DNA of 64,000 nucleotides from the NCBI GenBank assembly GCA_022695795.1, contig MU404113.1:1-64000 (forward strand). The letters run 5' to 3'. Below the pieces are notes generated by a model that searched no databases, was not told the DNA's origin, and saw nothing but the letters and a program-made list of their open reading frames with translations. Both the position numbers and the translations under genes were made by a program. Origin of the DNA: Biscogniauxia marginata. Lineage: Eukaryota > Ascomycota > Sordariomycetes > Xylariales > Xylariaceae. This document shows positions 1-12,725 of this stretch, in pieces (position 1 is the stretch's first letter; the number at the start of each line of letters is the position of its first letter).

Positions 1-2937
1 GCTGATCATGAACCCAGTTTATCAATGCAAGGCACACGCGTCTCACCCACCCACCAACCCCCCCGCCCCCGCCGCCCCGCCCCGCCCGGCGGCGCGCCCC
101 CCCCCCCCCTAATGAATGAGCAGGCTGGTTGTGTGCTGGTCAATGTACGCCAAGATGATGTTGGCTTTCGTATTCTCAAGGAAAGCAGCTTCGAGTCTCT
201 CAGATTACCAGTACTGAACTTACTTTGAAAACTCTTCGTGGAGCAAGTAGACTTGATAACGATATTCCTATCTAGACATTTATAAGTTAGAGTTGAGAAT
301 ATACATGTGAATAGCAACATTGTCTCTAACCACCATACTAATCGCAGCTTGCATTAGAACTAAGAGATTGCATCTTCGTTCCCTAATCATCATGATAAGT
401 CGAATATTATACGGGCTACGTTTCCATCTTAACGAGCTCCGAAATCTCATGGCATATCCCGGCGTACCTAGATTTCGATCCGTTATCAGTCCAAGAGATA
501 CAAGGCCGGACGGGAACATTTCATTGGTATGCTAGCAGAATATAGCGAACATAGCCCTAATACCGCCTGGGTAGTAATCCTTCAGTCTACGCCGGTCCTG
601 GGCAAACTGACTAACCTAGCGCCGTGTTTCATGGCATCCAAATCTTTCGTGACAATAGGTTTTCGTTCGGGGTTTCTCGTCTACGCGTAGCTTATATCTT
701 CCATCATCCGCTATTAGGGGTGCTTTCTCGACCCTGACTTGGTATAGCCGCCAATGGCAAGAGAGGGAGTGCAAGTCCGCAAGGACCGGTAATAGGCCCG
801 ACTTAGTAGCTCCGGCGCCGGCTTGGCCGCCGTCACGCTGGGAAAGGGGCATTATGTTAGTTGATTCGATCTTGCGAAGTAATTGATAATTGCTTAATCA
901 CAGACACAGTAGTACTTTCTTGGGCCTTGAAGTAAACAGAGGGGCATTCCTTTCTTTCTTCGGCTTTAGCGCTGTCTCCAATCCTGTCGCCCCTTGTAAG
1001 AAGTTCGGATAGCGAGGCCGTTACGCCACAGGGCAACTATTCTTTGAGCTTCGTTCATCTTGCTCTCCTCAGGGGACTCTTTTTCTAGACAGAACCGAGC
1101 ATGACCATTGGTTATCCATGAGAAGGTTAGGGTTCCCTAGATTGTACACGTAATGCCTTCGCGTTATAGTAAGAGGCAGGATTAGGCCTTTGATACACTA
1201 TTATAAATAGCATGAAGGAGATGACAGCATTATCTGTTATATCTTTTGAGTTATCTGAGGTCACGAAACTCCCTTTAATGTTGAAAGTAACCTAGCTCGG
1301 GCTACCAGGCCTCCTCTTCTCGTCAGCATAGCGACTTATTTACGACAGAGCATCATCTTGCATAAAGAGAGAAAACGAGGAGAGGGTAAAGAGCAAGTGA
1401 TAAATGTTTCTGTATGTTTACTGCTACCCCCATTTGTGCTATGGAGACTATCATAAATCCTAGTCCGTCAAGCGAATGGATAACTGATACTCTAGAGGCC
1501 CTTTTCGTAACTAAACACGCCAGCGTTTTACCTAGGATCAACACAACAAGTGAGTGGCTTAAAAGCTATATACTAAATGATTAACTAGGATCTTGTCGTT
1601 GGCCCATATCTAGGTTTTCAAGCACTATCAACCCTCGGCAGGTTTTGTTGGCTTTTGGTGAGAATCTTGTGCTTCTAAACCTTTGTTGAGTTGAGAATTC
1701 GTGAATGTTTTATATCAGGAGTAGATAATGCTATAAAATCTGATGGTCCGCACACGGGCCATTCATTTGTTCTCATGCTTACCTTCCCGTCCTTACATAG
1801 CCTAGAGTCACTTATGACAGTATTGGAGACCACCGAAGCTAACAAGTCAAGAAGGCCTTACTATCCTTCTCCGCTTCGGATGGGCCCGTGACCCCTACCG
1901 GTGTCAAACCCGCCTCCGCGACGGCGAATGCTACAGCCTCCGTTGCCACCAGCTTGATACAAGTTCCCTAGGTAGATGACGGTGTTCAAAACGCTATACG
2001 CCAATACCTGATATTTACTTGGAAATATTGATATGACTTCTAGATCGCTGATCTTAAATACCACGTTAGGGCTCTCCACGCAAACACATGGCAAGGAGCT
2101 CGGCGGCCTAGGCCCTCCTGTCAGTCAACCCGGAAGATGAAGAGACTAAAAGGTCCGCGATGATTGGCAGCCTGGCGTTTCATATCATGCTTCTAGTGTA
2201 AGTTATCACAAAATAGGTGTAGGACAGCATTCCAAGCGAGATATGAGCTATGTGATACCCGCCGGGTTGAAGCAGCCGACCCTCGACGTTAGGGGCGGCG
2301 GCGGCGGCGGACTAAAGTAACATGAACTAAGTGATGACGAATGTCGTGATGCTCCGGTAGCTAGGTACTGCACAATATGCTATTTTCCAACCGGGGACAT
2401 AAGTTGTGGGCACTGCTAAGGACTGGGATGGTAGGGGACCCGGTCAGGCCACCTCCTCCGAACAACCGCAATGGCAGCATTTCACGGTTTGATGCGGGGA
2501 AATGTAGTTGTTATTGTGCTTACAACCAAACACAGATTAAAAAAAAACAACGTTCAAGCTCTTTATAATACATAATAGCGGTATATATAGAAAGGGTAAC
2601 CTAGAAACTTGAGGGGGAAGCTAGTGTAAATCCTATAGAGGTAAGTTAGATGAAGGGGGTGGCGAGTGTACCAAGGCACTGTTCTATATACAGTTGGATA
2701 GAGGGGGTGCTATGCCAAGATTCCTCCGCTCTGGTTCAATCAGCTTAGCTGGGTTAGCGTAGTCTTCTTCTTCGGCTGACCAGAAAATCGGTGATTACAT
2801 TGAACTGTTTCACGTGAGGCCAAACGCCCTGGTGTTGAATGTCTCGGGAGGGGACCTATCTTCAAAGACCTGTGAACTAAGCGATAAATTACACGACGCA
2901 AGGGCTGGATTCTGGTCTTAAATCCCAGCCGCGAAAC
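1..2937. other. gene-free stretch left of the O-methyltransferase
   Basis: No reading frame here looks like a real gene: all are short, lack family motifs and have no splice-linked partners. A C-rich low-complexity tract runs from about 58 to 109 and a GGC triplet run lies at about 2294-2310. Otherwise the composition is mixed and without visible repeats. It could be the decayed remains of older sequence; nothing identifies it. Confidence 0.6.
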
Positions 2938-4168
2938 ATGGAAGACAACTTGGGAGACACCTCATTACTGATCGACTATATCACGCACCCCTGGCGGCAG
3001 GTCGACGACAGCATTCGTGATCGGCTCATCGCGACCTGCCAAGATGTAATCGCATCTTTAGAAACGCCTCTCGAGGCGGCTCGCAAGAATAGCTTTCTTA
3101 CTTTGGACCACGCGGTGGTCCGCTCTGCGATACAGCTTAATGCCTTTGAGCTCCTCGCATCTAGGGAGAAGCCCTGGGCAACGCAGGACTTAGCAGCAGC
3201 CACATTACCGCCCTGTGATGTCTCGCTGCTTTCACGTCTGCTGCGTTATCTCGCTAGTCCCTTACGTCTAGTGGTAGAGGAAGGGCCAGGCCTGTGGAAG
3301 GTAACGCGACGCGGACGTGCATTTGCGGACCCGAAACTTAAGTCTGTCTCGTCCTTTGACTCGTGCGGACCAATATTCCAGGCACTGCCATCATGGGTAA
3401 GTGCAGATTCGTCCAAGCGTGCGGCGTCGCCTTTCAAGTCGGCCTTGCCCGACGAAAATAGTTTCTTCGATTGGTTGCAGAAAGACAACCTCAAGCTTCG
3501 GGAATTTCATGCCTGGATGGAGACCCTCACTCAGCATCAAGCTTCTAGTCAGAAGTCAGTAGACCTAAGCATATGGACCCCAGAGAAAATTTCCGACAAT
3601 GAAGTTGCCTTTGTCGACATCGCCGGTGGCAATGGGAGGCAGTGTATTGAGGTTCAAGAAAATCGCGGCTCTGTACCAGGGCGTATCGTCAAGCAAGATA
3701 GCGAAGAAGTTGTACAGACTACGCGAAGGCAACTAGAGGAGAAAGGAATCGAGGTCATGGTGCATAACATTTTCGATTCTCAGCCCGTCAAAGGTGTGTT
3801 TCCTATCCAGATACTCCTAAGGGGAACGAAGTTACTAGATGCTGATATTTCAAGGCGCACATGTATACCACTTCCGTCAGGTATTCCATGAATGGCCTGA
3901 CCAAGATGCTGTGAAAATTCTAGAACGCACCAAGGAAGCCATGATAGCGTCCTCAACTTTGCTGATCGACGAAGTCGTCCTGCCGGAACAAGGAGCACAC
4001 TGGACGGTAACGCAGAGCGATCTTACTGCGCTGGCGCTTTTCAATGCTGGGGAACGGTCAGAGGCGCAATGGCGAGCACTGCTTACGCAAGTAGGATTGC
4101 GTGTGGAAGAAATTTATTGTTATAATGCGAGGACGGCAACTTGCCTCATTGTGGCAAAACTCGGGTAA
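2938..4168 (+). CDS. fungal class I SAM-dependent O-methyltransferase
   Basis: Predicted to transfer a methyl group from S-adenosylmethionine to a hydroxyl of a small aromatic or polyketide-like molecule, in the cytosol. Two exons, 2938-3793 and 3855-4168, flank a 61-nt GT-AG intron and give 389 residues, normal for the fungal sterigmatocystin-type O-methyltransferases. An N-terminal helical dimerisation/winged-helix part is followed by the SAM-binding motif FVDIAGGNG (residues 225-233) and, across the splice junction, the block RQVFHEWPD, where His297 is at the place of the catalytic base. Translation without splicing stops soon after the donor, and splicing restores the family block exactly, so the intron is secure. 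There is no polyketide synthase, peptide synthetase or oxidase next to it, so its substrate cannot be inferred. The glycine motif reads AGGNG where many relatives have GGGxG. Confidence 0.9.
3794..3854 (+). other. intron of the O-methyltransferase gene
   Basis: GTGTGT donor and TTTCAAG acceptor, 61 nt. Removing it joins a glycine codon split after its first base and restores the conserved block leading into RQVFHEWPD. Confidence 0.85.
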
Positions 4169-7049
4169 ACGCCTCTGTTGCAATGTAGTGATAGAGAAAC
4201 TACCACTGTAACTGTATTAACATCCTGCCTGAACGCTCACCCTACCTGGTTCAACATTATACCTCAAGTAACTTATACCAGTTTTTACACCCTCTACTTG
4301 TTTCAACAACTTCTTAGCAAGGATTATCAAGTGAGCAAGGACACAACTAATATTGTTTTATCTCTTATACTGTATTTAGCTTTTGGATAAATTTGTTGTC
4401 TTTTAGTATAGCTACGATTCGCCTTCTCCAGTATATAGTGGTCTCTCGTGCTGTGTAACGTACAACGTCTCTATTACGACACTAAAAGTCATTCATTTGT
4501 CGTTCATTTTACTTCCTGTACATATTCATTATTTCCCCTTAAACATTCGAAGTATAGATCCTTAAGTATAGCTTTATGGAACGCTATATTAAGCGATCAC
4601 TCATGAGCGAATATAAACTCTTTCTTTAAAAACCGAAGAACAATTTATCAAGTCGGCTTTACAAGTAAATTAAATCGCTACCAGCAGTACACATAGCAAA
4701 ACTAAGATGTTCTATTATGTCCTCCAGTATTGGGGAATAAACAATGCTTCGACTCTTATAGCCTTCAACTACACTACCACTCTTATAGGATAAGTACTGT
4801 CTTTAGCATACGAGTGTCGCCCGTCTGTGTAAAGACGATCTCCCTGGCTACCACTCTGTTCAATATGATAAATACAGTTCGATATGGCTATATCATGTGC
4901 TCGCTGTTGATCTGCTGGCTGAAACGAAATTATGTTGGTTATCGTGCAATTGAATTATCTAATGTGGGTCTAACATGCTACTTGATCAGATGGTTACTAG
5001 ACTTATGAAGCTTTTTAGACTACTTCATAGGTATACACCCTTATTGATGTTATGTATCTAGATTAGTAATGGCTTCGTTTACTAACGCATCCAATGGTGC
5101 TTGCTATACAAACCCACTTAAGAAACCGCCATTCGCGTACGTCTATTGGTCTTTATGGGACTATGTAGTCGGTGTACTTCATGGCATACAATCTATATAA
5201 GACCGTTATATTAGTGTGTTCAAAGTCTGATGCATCGGCAAGTCTATCTTAAAGGAATGAGTTCCATGGCTAGCCATACATACTATACATTTTAAGAATA
5301 TGAAAATTCAACCAGCCGGGAGAACGAGGAATAATTACTTGCCTAGAAGTGAATGTTCGCACTACATATTAGGCTTGTCTGCGGCGTATCTAGGGCTGAG
5401 TCAGGCCAACTCACCGCTAGCTTTCAATAGGTGATCATAACTCGTGGCTAAGTGCATACAACTATGAGGGGGCCATTACATTAGTGCTCCCAAAACAAGG
5501 AGCTTTCCGTCAAGGCTGAAGTGGTCGGGCCTCTAAGATGGTGATATGCTCATCCTTCTGTCAGATCATAACGGGGCAGCTTTTCTCCACAGATGTTGTA
5601 GCCAATATGGTCTTATCTCGGTACCCTACATAAGTAATTTTTTAGGTCTAATACTGGTGTAGAACCAATTCGACATGGACTAAGCATAGGGGGCATAAGT
5701 GGGTATAATACTGTTCTCAACAACCACTCTTACGTGCTTTGCGGCATTTGTTGCCTATATGATGACTCTCTACGGATCAACATGGTGCATATCACGTGCA
5801 TGAGAGTCGCATTGTGTATCATGTTATGCAGAGTGGTCGACATATCAGAACTTAACAAACATGCAGAGAATTTTCAATTCTATTCTTCCCAGGAGAATAG
5901 AATGATAGAAATATGGGGCTCTCATTGCTTACCTAGCTAGGCGCGCTCAACTGGTGTATGTAGCTGTAGGACGTTGGTCTGTATTTCTTTTTTTAGTATA
6001 CTGATGATTAGTTAATAATAGGTATTTTGCTAGGTATCTAGGTAGGTGATCTGGCACTTGAGCCTCAGGTAATACCGATTGCCGGGTCCGAATGAGTATT
6101 AGCTACCCAACGGCACTTGAGCACGATGTGACCCAGGCCCAGCTGGGCGGATTCTGGATCCAATCACATCCTCATTGGTACTTTAGATACCAGGGGTTGC
6201 ACATTGTAGATAGTCCCGTTTAATGATTCAGTTAGGAGCGTTGCCAAGCGCTTCCCACGACTTCAAATTTCACGATTCTAACTTTTGTCAGCCTTGACTA
6301 GCTTTCAATTCCCTCCCTTCACCTCTTAGCTCGCTTCCGAGAGAACTCCTTCTCATATTGAATTGCAGTCTATAGTATGTTAGAAGTAGTACTCATAGCA
6401 ATATCAGCACTATGAGGTATTAAGAAGTAAAAGCAGTGATGTGGCCCAGGTGGGTAAATAAAGTGCCCCTCAACTAATTCAAGTAAACTGGCGACTCAAT
6501 TATACTACTACGTCTTCAGCAACCCTTCATAGCCACGTTATAGGGAAAATATTCTATCTGATTGAGTAGTCTCTTGGCAACGAGGCTGTTCAAGATGAAT
6601 ACACTATTATTTTAGGTGCCTAGTTTGTGGGAGCTACCAGTAACACTGCCGTGCTGATCGTTGAAGGATCCTAGTATTAATTATACAGCTCCGTAGACTA
6701 ATGGATCCCTATAGACTTGGTAAATGAGGCGCTATCCAGAAATCAATGTCACCCCATGCAAAAGTATCCCTACTTTCCATCCACCTGCAAAGCACGTCCT
6801 TCCAATAATATCATGAACTTTCTTAGTGGATCGCGATATGGTTTGCCTGATTCTTGGTTAGGAATCCTACAGGGCAATATGCGAAACCTGCATTCCAGCC
6901 ATGCCGTGCTCTGGCATAGACGACAAGAAGCGTGTCTCCTGTACATGTGAGACATGGCGAGCACGTATATATACAACATCCCCCTCATAACGAGGCATGA
7001 ATTAACATTATGGTTTTCTCATACCGATAACACATCAGATAATCTCACC
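4169..7049. other. gene-free stretch between O-methyltransferase and Asp-box protein
   Basis: About 2.9 kb, moderately A+T-rich, with only short uninformative frames in all directions. I see no domain, RNA gene or ordered repeat. The last ~100 bases are the likely promoter of the downstream secreted protein. Confidence 0.55.
6966..6973 (+). promoter_or_regulatory. TATA-like box upstream of the Asp-box protein gene
   Basis: An alternating TATATATA lies about 77 bases before the chosen start codon, a plausible distance for a fungal core promoter. This is inference from position and sequence only. Confidence 0.35.
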
Positions 7050-8337
7050 ATGTCACTGAAGTCTTTATTTCTTACTTGCCTGAGCATTGTCTCACTTGGA
7101 GCCTCAAGGCCCTTGGATCCGAGAATAAGCGACATAGCACGGCGTTCACTAGATCAGCCACAAGACAAAATAATAGGACGAGACGCTCCCCTGAACAACA
7201 TTGACCGCCGCGACGACACGAAAATTTACGACGAGCTCAATGCTACCATTACAATTAGCGAACAGGAGACCACACTAGCGGATGCTGGGGGCTATCCTCG
7301 ACTCGCGAAGCTCAACGATGGGAGCATCCTATGCGGAGCTTTTAGTAACGAAAATGGTGAACAAGTCCTCCATATCACGCGGAGCATGGATGACGGGAAG
7401 TCGTTTTCCGCCTGGGGAGAAGTCACTAGGTCTACGAACGACATAGGCAACACATTCCTACTACAGATTCCGTCAGGAGAGATCCTAGCCGCCATCCGAA
7501 ACCACACAAGAGTCAACGGGACATACGTAGATTATCGCATCTCGCTTTATAAGAGCGAAGATGGCGGGAGATCATGGGCGTTCCTCATTGACGTGGCCCA
7601 GCAGAAGGCAGATAATGAGAGGCTCAACGGCCTCTGGGAACCGGCCATGAGGATTTTGAGCAGTGGCCAGCTGGAATTGACATACTCAGGGGAGCTTGAC
7701 AAGGATAACCAGGAGACGTTCCGGACGACCTCACCAGATGGAGGGAATACTTGGGCAGAACCCCAGAATCTTCGTCTCCACGCTGAGAACGAGAAATGGC
7801 GGGACGGCATGCAGAACATCGTTCCCGTCAAGGATGCGTCCAGGGGCGATGCGGTCGTAATCGTGTTTGAATCGCTTCAGAACGACCACTTTAAAGTCGA
7901 CTATGTAGTTTCATACGACGACGGCCAGACCTGGGGTAACAGAGGTACGGTTTACGAAACTAGGGAAGGCTTCAATGCCGGCTCGCCCCAGATCGCCAAC
8001 ATCGGAGACAATATTGCGGTTATATTCGGCACGGATGAGGACGAAGAGGTATCACCAGATGATGTAAGAGCAACGCCCAGTCACCTTTTAACCCCCCCCA
8101 CCCACCTTCTCTACTAACATCAAACAACTGCAGTGGATCACCAAATCTACCATCAAGATGATCTTTTCCCAAGGACTAGATGATGGGAAAATAAACTGGA
8201 CCAAAGAAACTATGACTCTTTCCCAGGAGCCCAGCCTGTGGCCTTTCGTCCTGCAGACCGAACAGGACAACGTGATGGCCGTTTACGGACGCGATGGCAA
8301 GCCGTTGGCAAAGACCGTCAAGCGTTCACCGATATGA
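7050..8337 (+). CDS. secreted Asp-box (BNR repeat) sialidase-superfamily protein
   Basis: Probable extracellular beta-propeller glycosidase of the sialidase/BNR superfamily. Exons 7050-8063 and 8134-8337 (70-nt intron with a TACTAACAT branch site) give 405 residues. The start was chosen because it sits in a CACCATG context and opens a clear signal peptide (about residues 1-18, Leu-rich core), whereas the frame continues upstream without one. Four Asp boxes are visible: SMDDGKSF, SEDGGRSW, SPDGGNTW and SYDDGQTW, spaced as in a propeller. The block YPRLAKLNDGSIL near the start of the domain resembles the first blade with a substrate-binding arginine. Dibasic RR sites after the signal suggest a short propeptide. 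I cannot tell sialidase (GH33) from exo-arabinanase-like (GH93) or an inactive propeller. It stands alone in a gene-poor region. Confidence 0.85.
8064..8133 (+). other. intron of the Asp-box protein gene
   Basis: GTAAGA donor, TACTAAC branch site, CTGCAG acceptor, with a poly-C run in the middle. Phase 0. Removing it extends the protein by 67 residues, including a further propeller strand ending before TGA. Confidence 0.85.
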
Positions 8338-10966
8338 CGCAGAGGCGAGAAATGATACCCGTAGCTAATTTTCTCTTTTTCTTTTCACTTTGACTTTGAG
8401 CGACTTTCATCGCCCTTTACTTTCAGTTGTTACTATCTTACACCATGTACCTATTTCCTCCCTTCTTTCTGGGCGTAAGATAATTCCTAATTGGTTTAGA
8501 CGACTTATTACCAGGCAAGCGATTTAGGAAGGAAAAATAGACTCATATAGAGTAGATGCGTTAGATATACCCCCCTTTTCAAGTTCTTTGATAGTAAATG
8601 CCAATACCGTGGCCATATCATGCGTCCCAGTTTGTTCTGTATGAATTAGTTACTTCGAACACAATGATACCTACTACTTGGTACAATAAAGTAGTTACAG
8701 CTATATTCAAATGTTTTCCCTCTTAGTGAAAAGCATGCCTAGCCAATCATCCGACACATTAATATATGCCCGTCTTACAAAGTAGTGTCAGACTTAGCAA
8801 TCTAGGCTATGGTGTAATCGGCATGGCAGAGGTGGTAAGCTTCAATCAATGGGCAAGAGGTTATCTCCCTGATGACCTTACCTAAGCACTATAACCCCTT
8901 CGTACCCCTTCCTATCGATTTGGTATAAGCTTAAAATTTGAAAGACTGGATTTAAATCAATCGTACACTCCTTCTGTAGCTTTCCTAATTTGAGCTAAAA
9001 TCTTCGTCAGAAGTCTAGCGGCTTAGGATGGCTTTGGAGGCAGAAATTATCTCAAAATACGTCGCATCTGCCCTGATTATCTCGAAGTAGCCCTCTAGTA
9101 AACCGAACAAGTCTAAGTACGACCCTTACATCCATCTTCTGTTAGCCTATTGTGCTCCCTTTACTCCCTAGGTAGTCTCGGCATATGTGACACCATGTTC
9201 TTCTAATATTGATGCTACATGTAGTACATATTTGGAGAACCCGAAATGCTTATCTCTTGGACTCGTATAGCTTCTCATAATGGTCTTCTTGAACTGTACA
9301 GCTACGAACGTTCTCTTCGAAAGGTAAATAAATAACTGTTTCAAGAAACGATCCTCATTCCTCAAGAACGCCGCACTACCTAGATATGAGCTGCTCCAGT
9401 CTGCAGTATAGTTAAAAATGCAGCTGCGGATGATGTCACCATCTGATTACTGGTCTAGGTATCTTCCCGTGATTGGAACGGCCAAGGAACCGCCTAGATG
9501 AGACAAAAGGTTCTTTCCGCTAGTCTCTGATGTCTTACGGGTAACTTTGATATGCCGGTTACCCGGCCGCACGTTTAGGTGACTCAGAGACACTCACATG
9601 AAGAGAATGTTGTGGATGCCCAGGGAATTATCCTGCGCAAATGACAGTCTAAGCCACAGTTCCCTCCTTGGCATGGGCTGGAATTCATTGAGCATAATGT
9701 CTATACATAGCTTCGCCTGTTGAGGGCTGAGATACTTGTAATAAACGTGAAAGGAGACAAGAAGTTATTGATGTCATAGGCGTAAGGTCTTGATCTGTGC
9801 TCCAGGTCACCCAAAAGAGGGCTCTCCTAGCTTCAGCACAACAGCTTTTAGCATCCTCCAAGTACGAGACGGAACAATTGTCAGCAACTAATGAAGACAG
9901 TTATTAAAGCGAACCCGTGGGTAATGTTTTTAGCAGGAGCCAGGGGTAGGTATTAACTAGAAGCTTGTACGAGTAGAGGATTTTGACAACAGAACCTAAT
10001 TACATATCAAGGATCGACAGGGGGGGAATGCGTGCGTGCCCTGAGGAGTAAGGGATCAGTATCCAGACTAGACGGTCCTGCCTAGCCATGTTTAGAAACG
10101 TGCCAGATTATTATCTAGGGGTATGGCCGTGAGATTATAACTATCAAAAGCTCGTTGCAAGAGACTGCGGCGTGAAAAGGATAATGTAGGGGCGAAGGAT
10201 TACTATATAATTTGCTAATCTCCGCCATACATGACAACCCCTAATCTGACCGTGAATTAGGACAGGCTATAGAAAAAAGAAAGAAAAAAAAGAGCACTCA
10301 GCGATTATTAGTTATGTTACAACCTATGAGAAACTCAACTATACTGTAGCCTATAAGCGTGATAGAGTTAGATATCGTCGCGTAGGGAGCCGTGCATTGT
10401 AAACCATTGTATAATCCAGCTCCTTAAACCATTCTTTTCATCCAATGCCTGATAATTATTCAAATCCATGGTTCATCTATAACCTCCTCTAATTAATGCG
10501 CCAATGCCCAGTCTCTCTTATACAATTTGTGGGAGCTACGCTGCAGGAGACGACTGTCTATGGTCAGCGTAGTGGTTTTTTGCTAGTCAAGCACGGGGTG
10601 GTATGCTTGATGATGACTCGTAGTTAATAGTCAAAATGGGTTCGTTAGTGTTAGGGTTCAGACTGCATCGATAAGTGCAACACAGGTGAAGTCCTCCGTG
10701 TTTGGTTGAAGAACTTCTTAATCTGAACCAGGTTTGGCTGTGTATATCAACTGTCATGCTCGTAACTCGCAGGATTCGAACGTGGGAGAAATTATAATGC
10801 TCGGAGAGCGTTGGCGACTACAGTCATTCAACTGATGACAATTACTGTTTATGTATTACAACTAGGCAACGTGCTTGGCTTGTTATAGCTCGGCTAGCTC
10901 ACTAACGGTATCTACATGTTGTGTCAGCAACTCGGGATTAATATTTACTGGTCCAGGTGCCTGCTC
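8338..10966. other. gene-free stretch, possible tRNA relic near its right end
   Basis: About 2.6 kb without a recognisable gene. At roughly 10760-10830, read on the minus strand, there is a TTCGAATCC T-loop-like block followed by ACGAGCATG, resembling the 3' half of a tRNA, but the two T-stem sides do not pair well and no matching 5' acceptor arm is seen. It may be a dead tRNA fragment. Confidence 0.45.
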
Positions 10967-12725
10967 CTAATATTTACCGGACTTCGCTCGTTGCGACTGG
11001 AACTCCTTCACCCATTCCTGCACGAACAGCCTCTCCTGTTCCTGGGCATCCGCGACAGCCGGGGGTGGGAAATCGGGCGTCGTCTCGTTTTCAAACACAC
11101 CGTTCTCATCCCAGTGATGGACGGCCTCGGCGATGAGGAGGTATGGCTCGCTAGTAGTAGACTCGCGCTCAGGAAGTCCGATGGCATGAACACCTGCTGC
11201 ACGCCACGGATCCCACTCGCCGTCAACGAAGGCCAATCTTGGGTAGCTGATATTGAATCCGCCATATTTGTTGATGGCATCAACATCAGCTGGCTTGGTG
11301 ATATTGAAGGCATCTCGACAGATGATGGTCGAGTACTCCAGGTCGATAGTACGTGAGATCAGAGGTAGTTTGTCTTCTGGTACGCCGCTACCAGTTTGTA
11401 GATAACCCCATCTAGTATGTCATTAGCTCGTGCGCCTGAAGGAGGAGGAGGTACACTCACTGGGTGCAGTACTGGTAAGGCCAAAGCCTCCAGGACTGTG
11501 AAACATCATCCCGGGCATAGAACTCCGGGTTATAGGAGGAATAGCAAGCGTCCTGATCGCTTCCACAGCTTGATACGGAGGTCAAATTGACATATCCAAT
11601 GAAGTTTAGTAGTCTGTTCGCGAGCACATCAAGCTCCGCCTCATAGCCACTGACGGTGATGAGCTCCTCAGCGGAAGCCCTCCGCTCCTCGGTAGCAGGG
11701 TACAGCACGGAGTCCGACGAGACGTTACCGCAGTAAAGGAAGAAGGAATCGCTACTTTCAGCTGGGTCCCAGTTCAGGCTCTGGAGACCGTAAATTCCAT
11801 TAGCCAGAACGCTGGCAAAATCCGTCTTGTGCGTTACATTGGGTAAGCCAAACACCTCCTGCAGCTGAGGAACGTACTCCTCCTTGCCGAGCAGAATTGT
11901 ATCGACGACATGCGTCAGCTTCTGCGTTGTCTCAACACACGCAGGCGGCCCGTAAACGGCGGCAGCCTCGAAATATTTCCAGTAATCCCAGATGGCTTGG
12001 GGGACACCGGACGAAGAGATTGCCCCCCAGTACACGTCTGGGTATAGCTTTCGAAGGAACGCTACAAAGGCGCCAGCATAGGAACCACCGTATGCGATCC
12101 AGGGCGTGGTCTCGGGACTAAGGTCCACGTCTTCCAATCCCTCGAATTTGACATTCTTCGCGAAGTATGCTGTGTCGGCAAGGGCTTGGTCGGTCGTCAA
12201 GAAGCGCAGGCTCTCGGTGCTGAAATCGTCGACGGGTATGCTGGTACCATAGTACCGATGTTCTAGGATGACACCCAGGCCACCAGTCGCTTTCGCAAGC
12301 TGGTAGACGATGCCTTTTTGCAAGAAGGGCAGACGGCCGACGCCGCTTGTCTCACCGCCCGAAAGCACGATCACCGGTCCGCCCGGCTTGTAAAATTGCG
12401 CGTCGAACCAGTACCGCTGACCGAACGTGCCATTGGAATGAGGCTCGTATAGCGAATCGTTATGGAAATGGTCGATCGGGGTCGAGAGTTTGTACTCTGG
12501 GTAGATTGCCTCGAGATCGGCCTGTCGAGCAACGTGCGCGTTTCCGCCCTGAATCTAGAGCAACTTGTGAGCTTTCAACATACCAGCGTATTAAGAGAAA
12601 CCTCGGAGCCTAATAAATCGCCTTACCTGCTTTGCAAGCTCGCTGATTGGCAGAGAGGACCTCTGCAGAGCGCGGGCCGCAGAAGTAAGGGCTAGAAAGC
12701 CCAAGGCCCGGTAGCACCAGACCAT
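10967..12725 (-). CDS. secreted serine peptidase, family S28 (prolyl carboxypeptidase/DPP2-like)
   Basis: Extracellular or vacuolar exo-/endopeptidase that cleaves after proline. Three exons on the minus strand: 12725-12627, 12548-11461 and 11411-10967, with introns of 78 and 49 nt. The total is 543 residues, typical for fungal S28 enzymes. Exon 1 supplies a signal peptide (residues 1-19, ending SAARA). Family blocks follow in order: IDHFHNDSLY, VIVLSGGETSG, EHRYYGTS and the nucleophile elbow GGSYAG with Ser189. The charge-relay Asp463 sits in DGEWDPW and a His pair (494/495) in AEAVHHWDE. Several N-glycosylation sequons are present. The second intron splits the codon just before a conserved WGYLQTG, and the reading frame is restored exactly. 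Neighbours suggest no pathway; a nutrient-scavenging or host-tissue role is inference. Confidence 0.93.
11412..11460 (-). other. second intron of the S28 peptidase gene
   Basis: 49 nt, GTGAGT donor, GCTAATGAC branch site and ACTAG acceptor on the minus strand. Splicing gives TQWGYLQTG, a normal S28 sequence. Confidence 0.85.
12549..12626 (-). other. first intron of the S28 peptidase gene
   Basis: 78 nt, GTAAGG donor and ATTCAG acceptor. It links the signal-peptide exon to the mature domain in phase 0. Confidence 0.8.

Noticed and set aside
58..109. C-rich tract at the left end as a possible telomere
   Set aside because: It lacks TTAGGG/CCCTAA repeats; it is only a low-complexity C/G run.
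2938..12725. O-methyltransferase, Asp-box protein and S28 peptidase as one metabolite or virulence cluster
   Set aside because: They are separated by 2.6-2.9 kb gene-free stretches, have no core biosynthetic gene and share no visible regulator.
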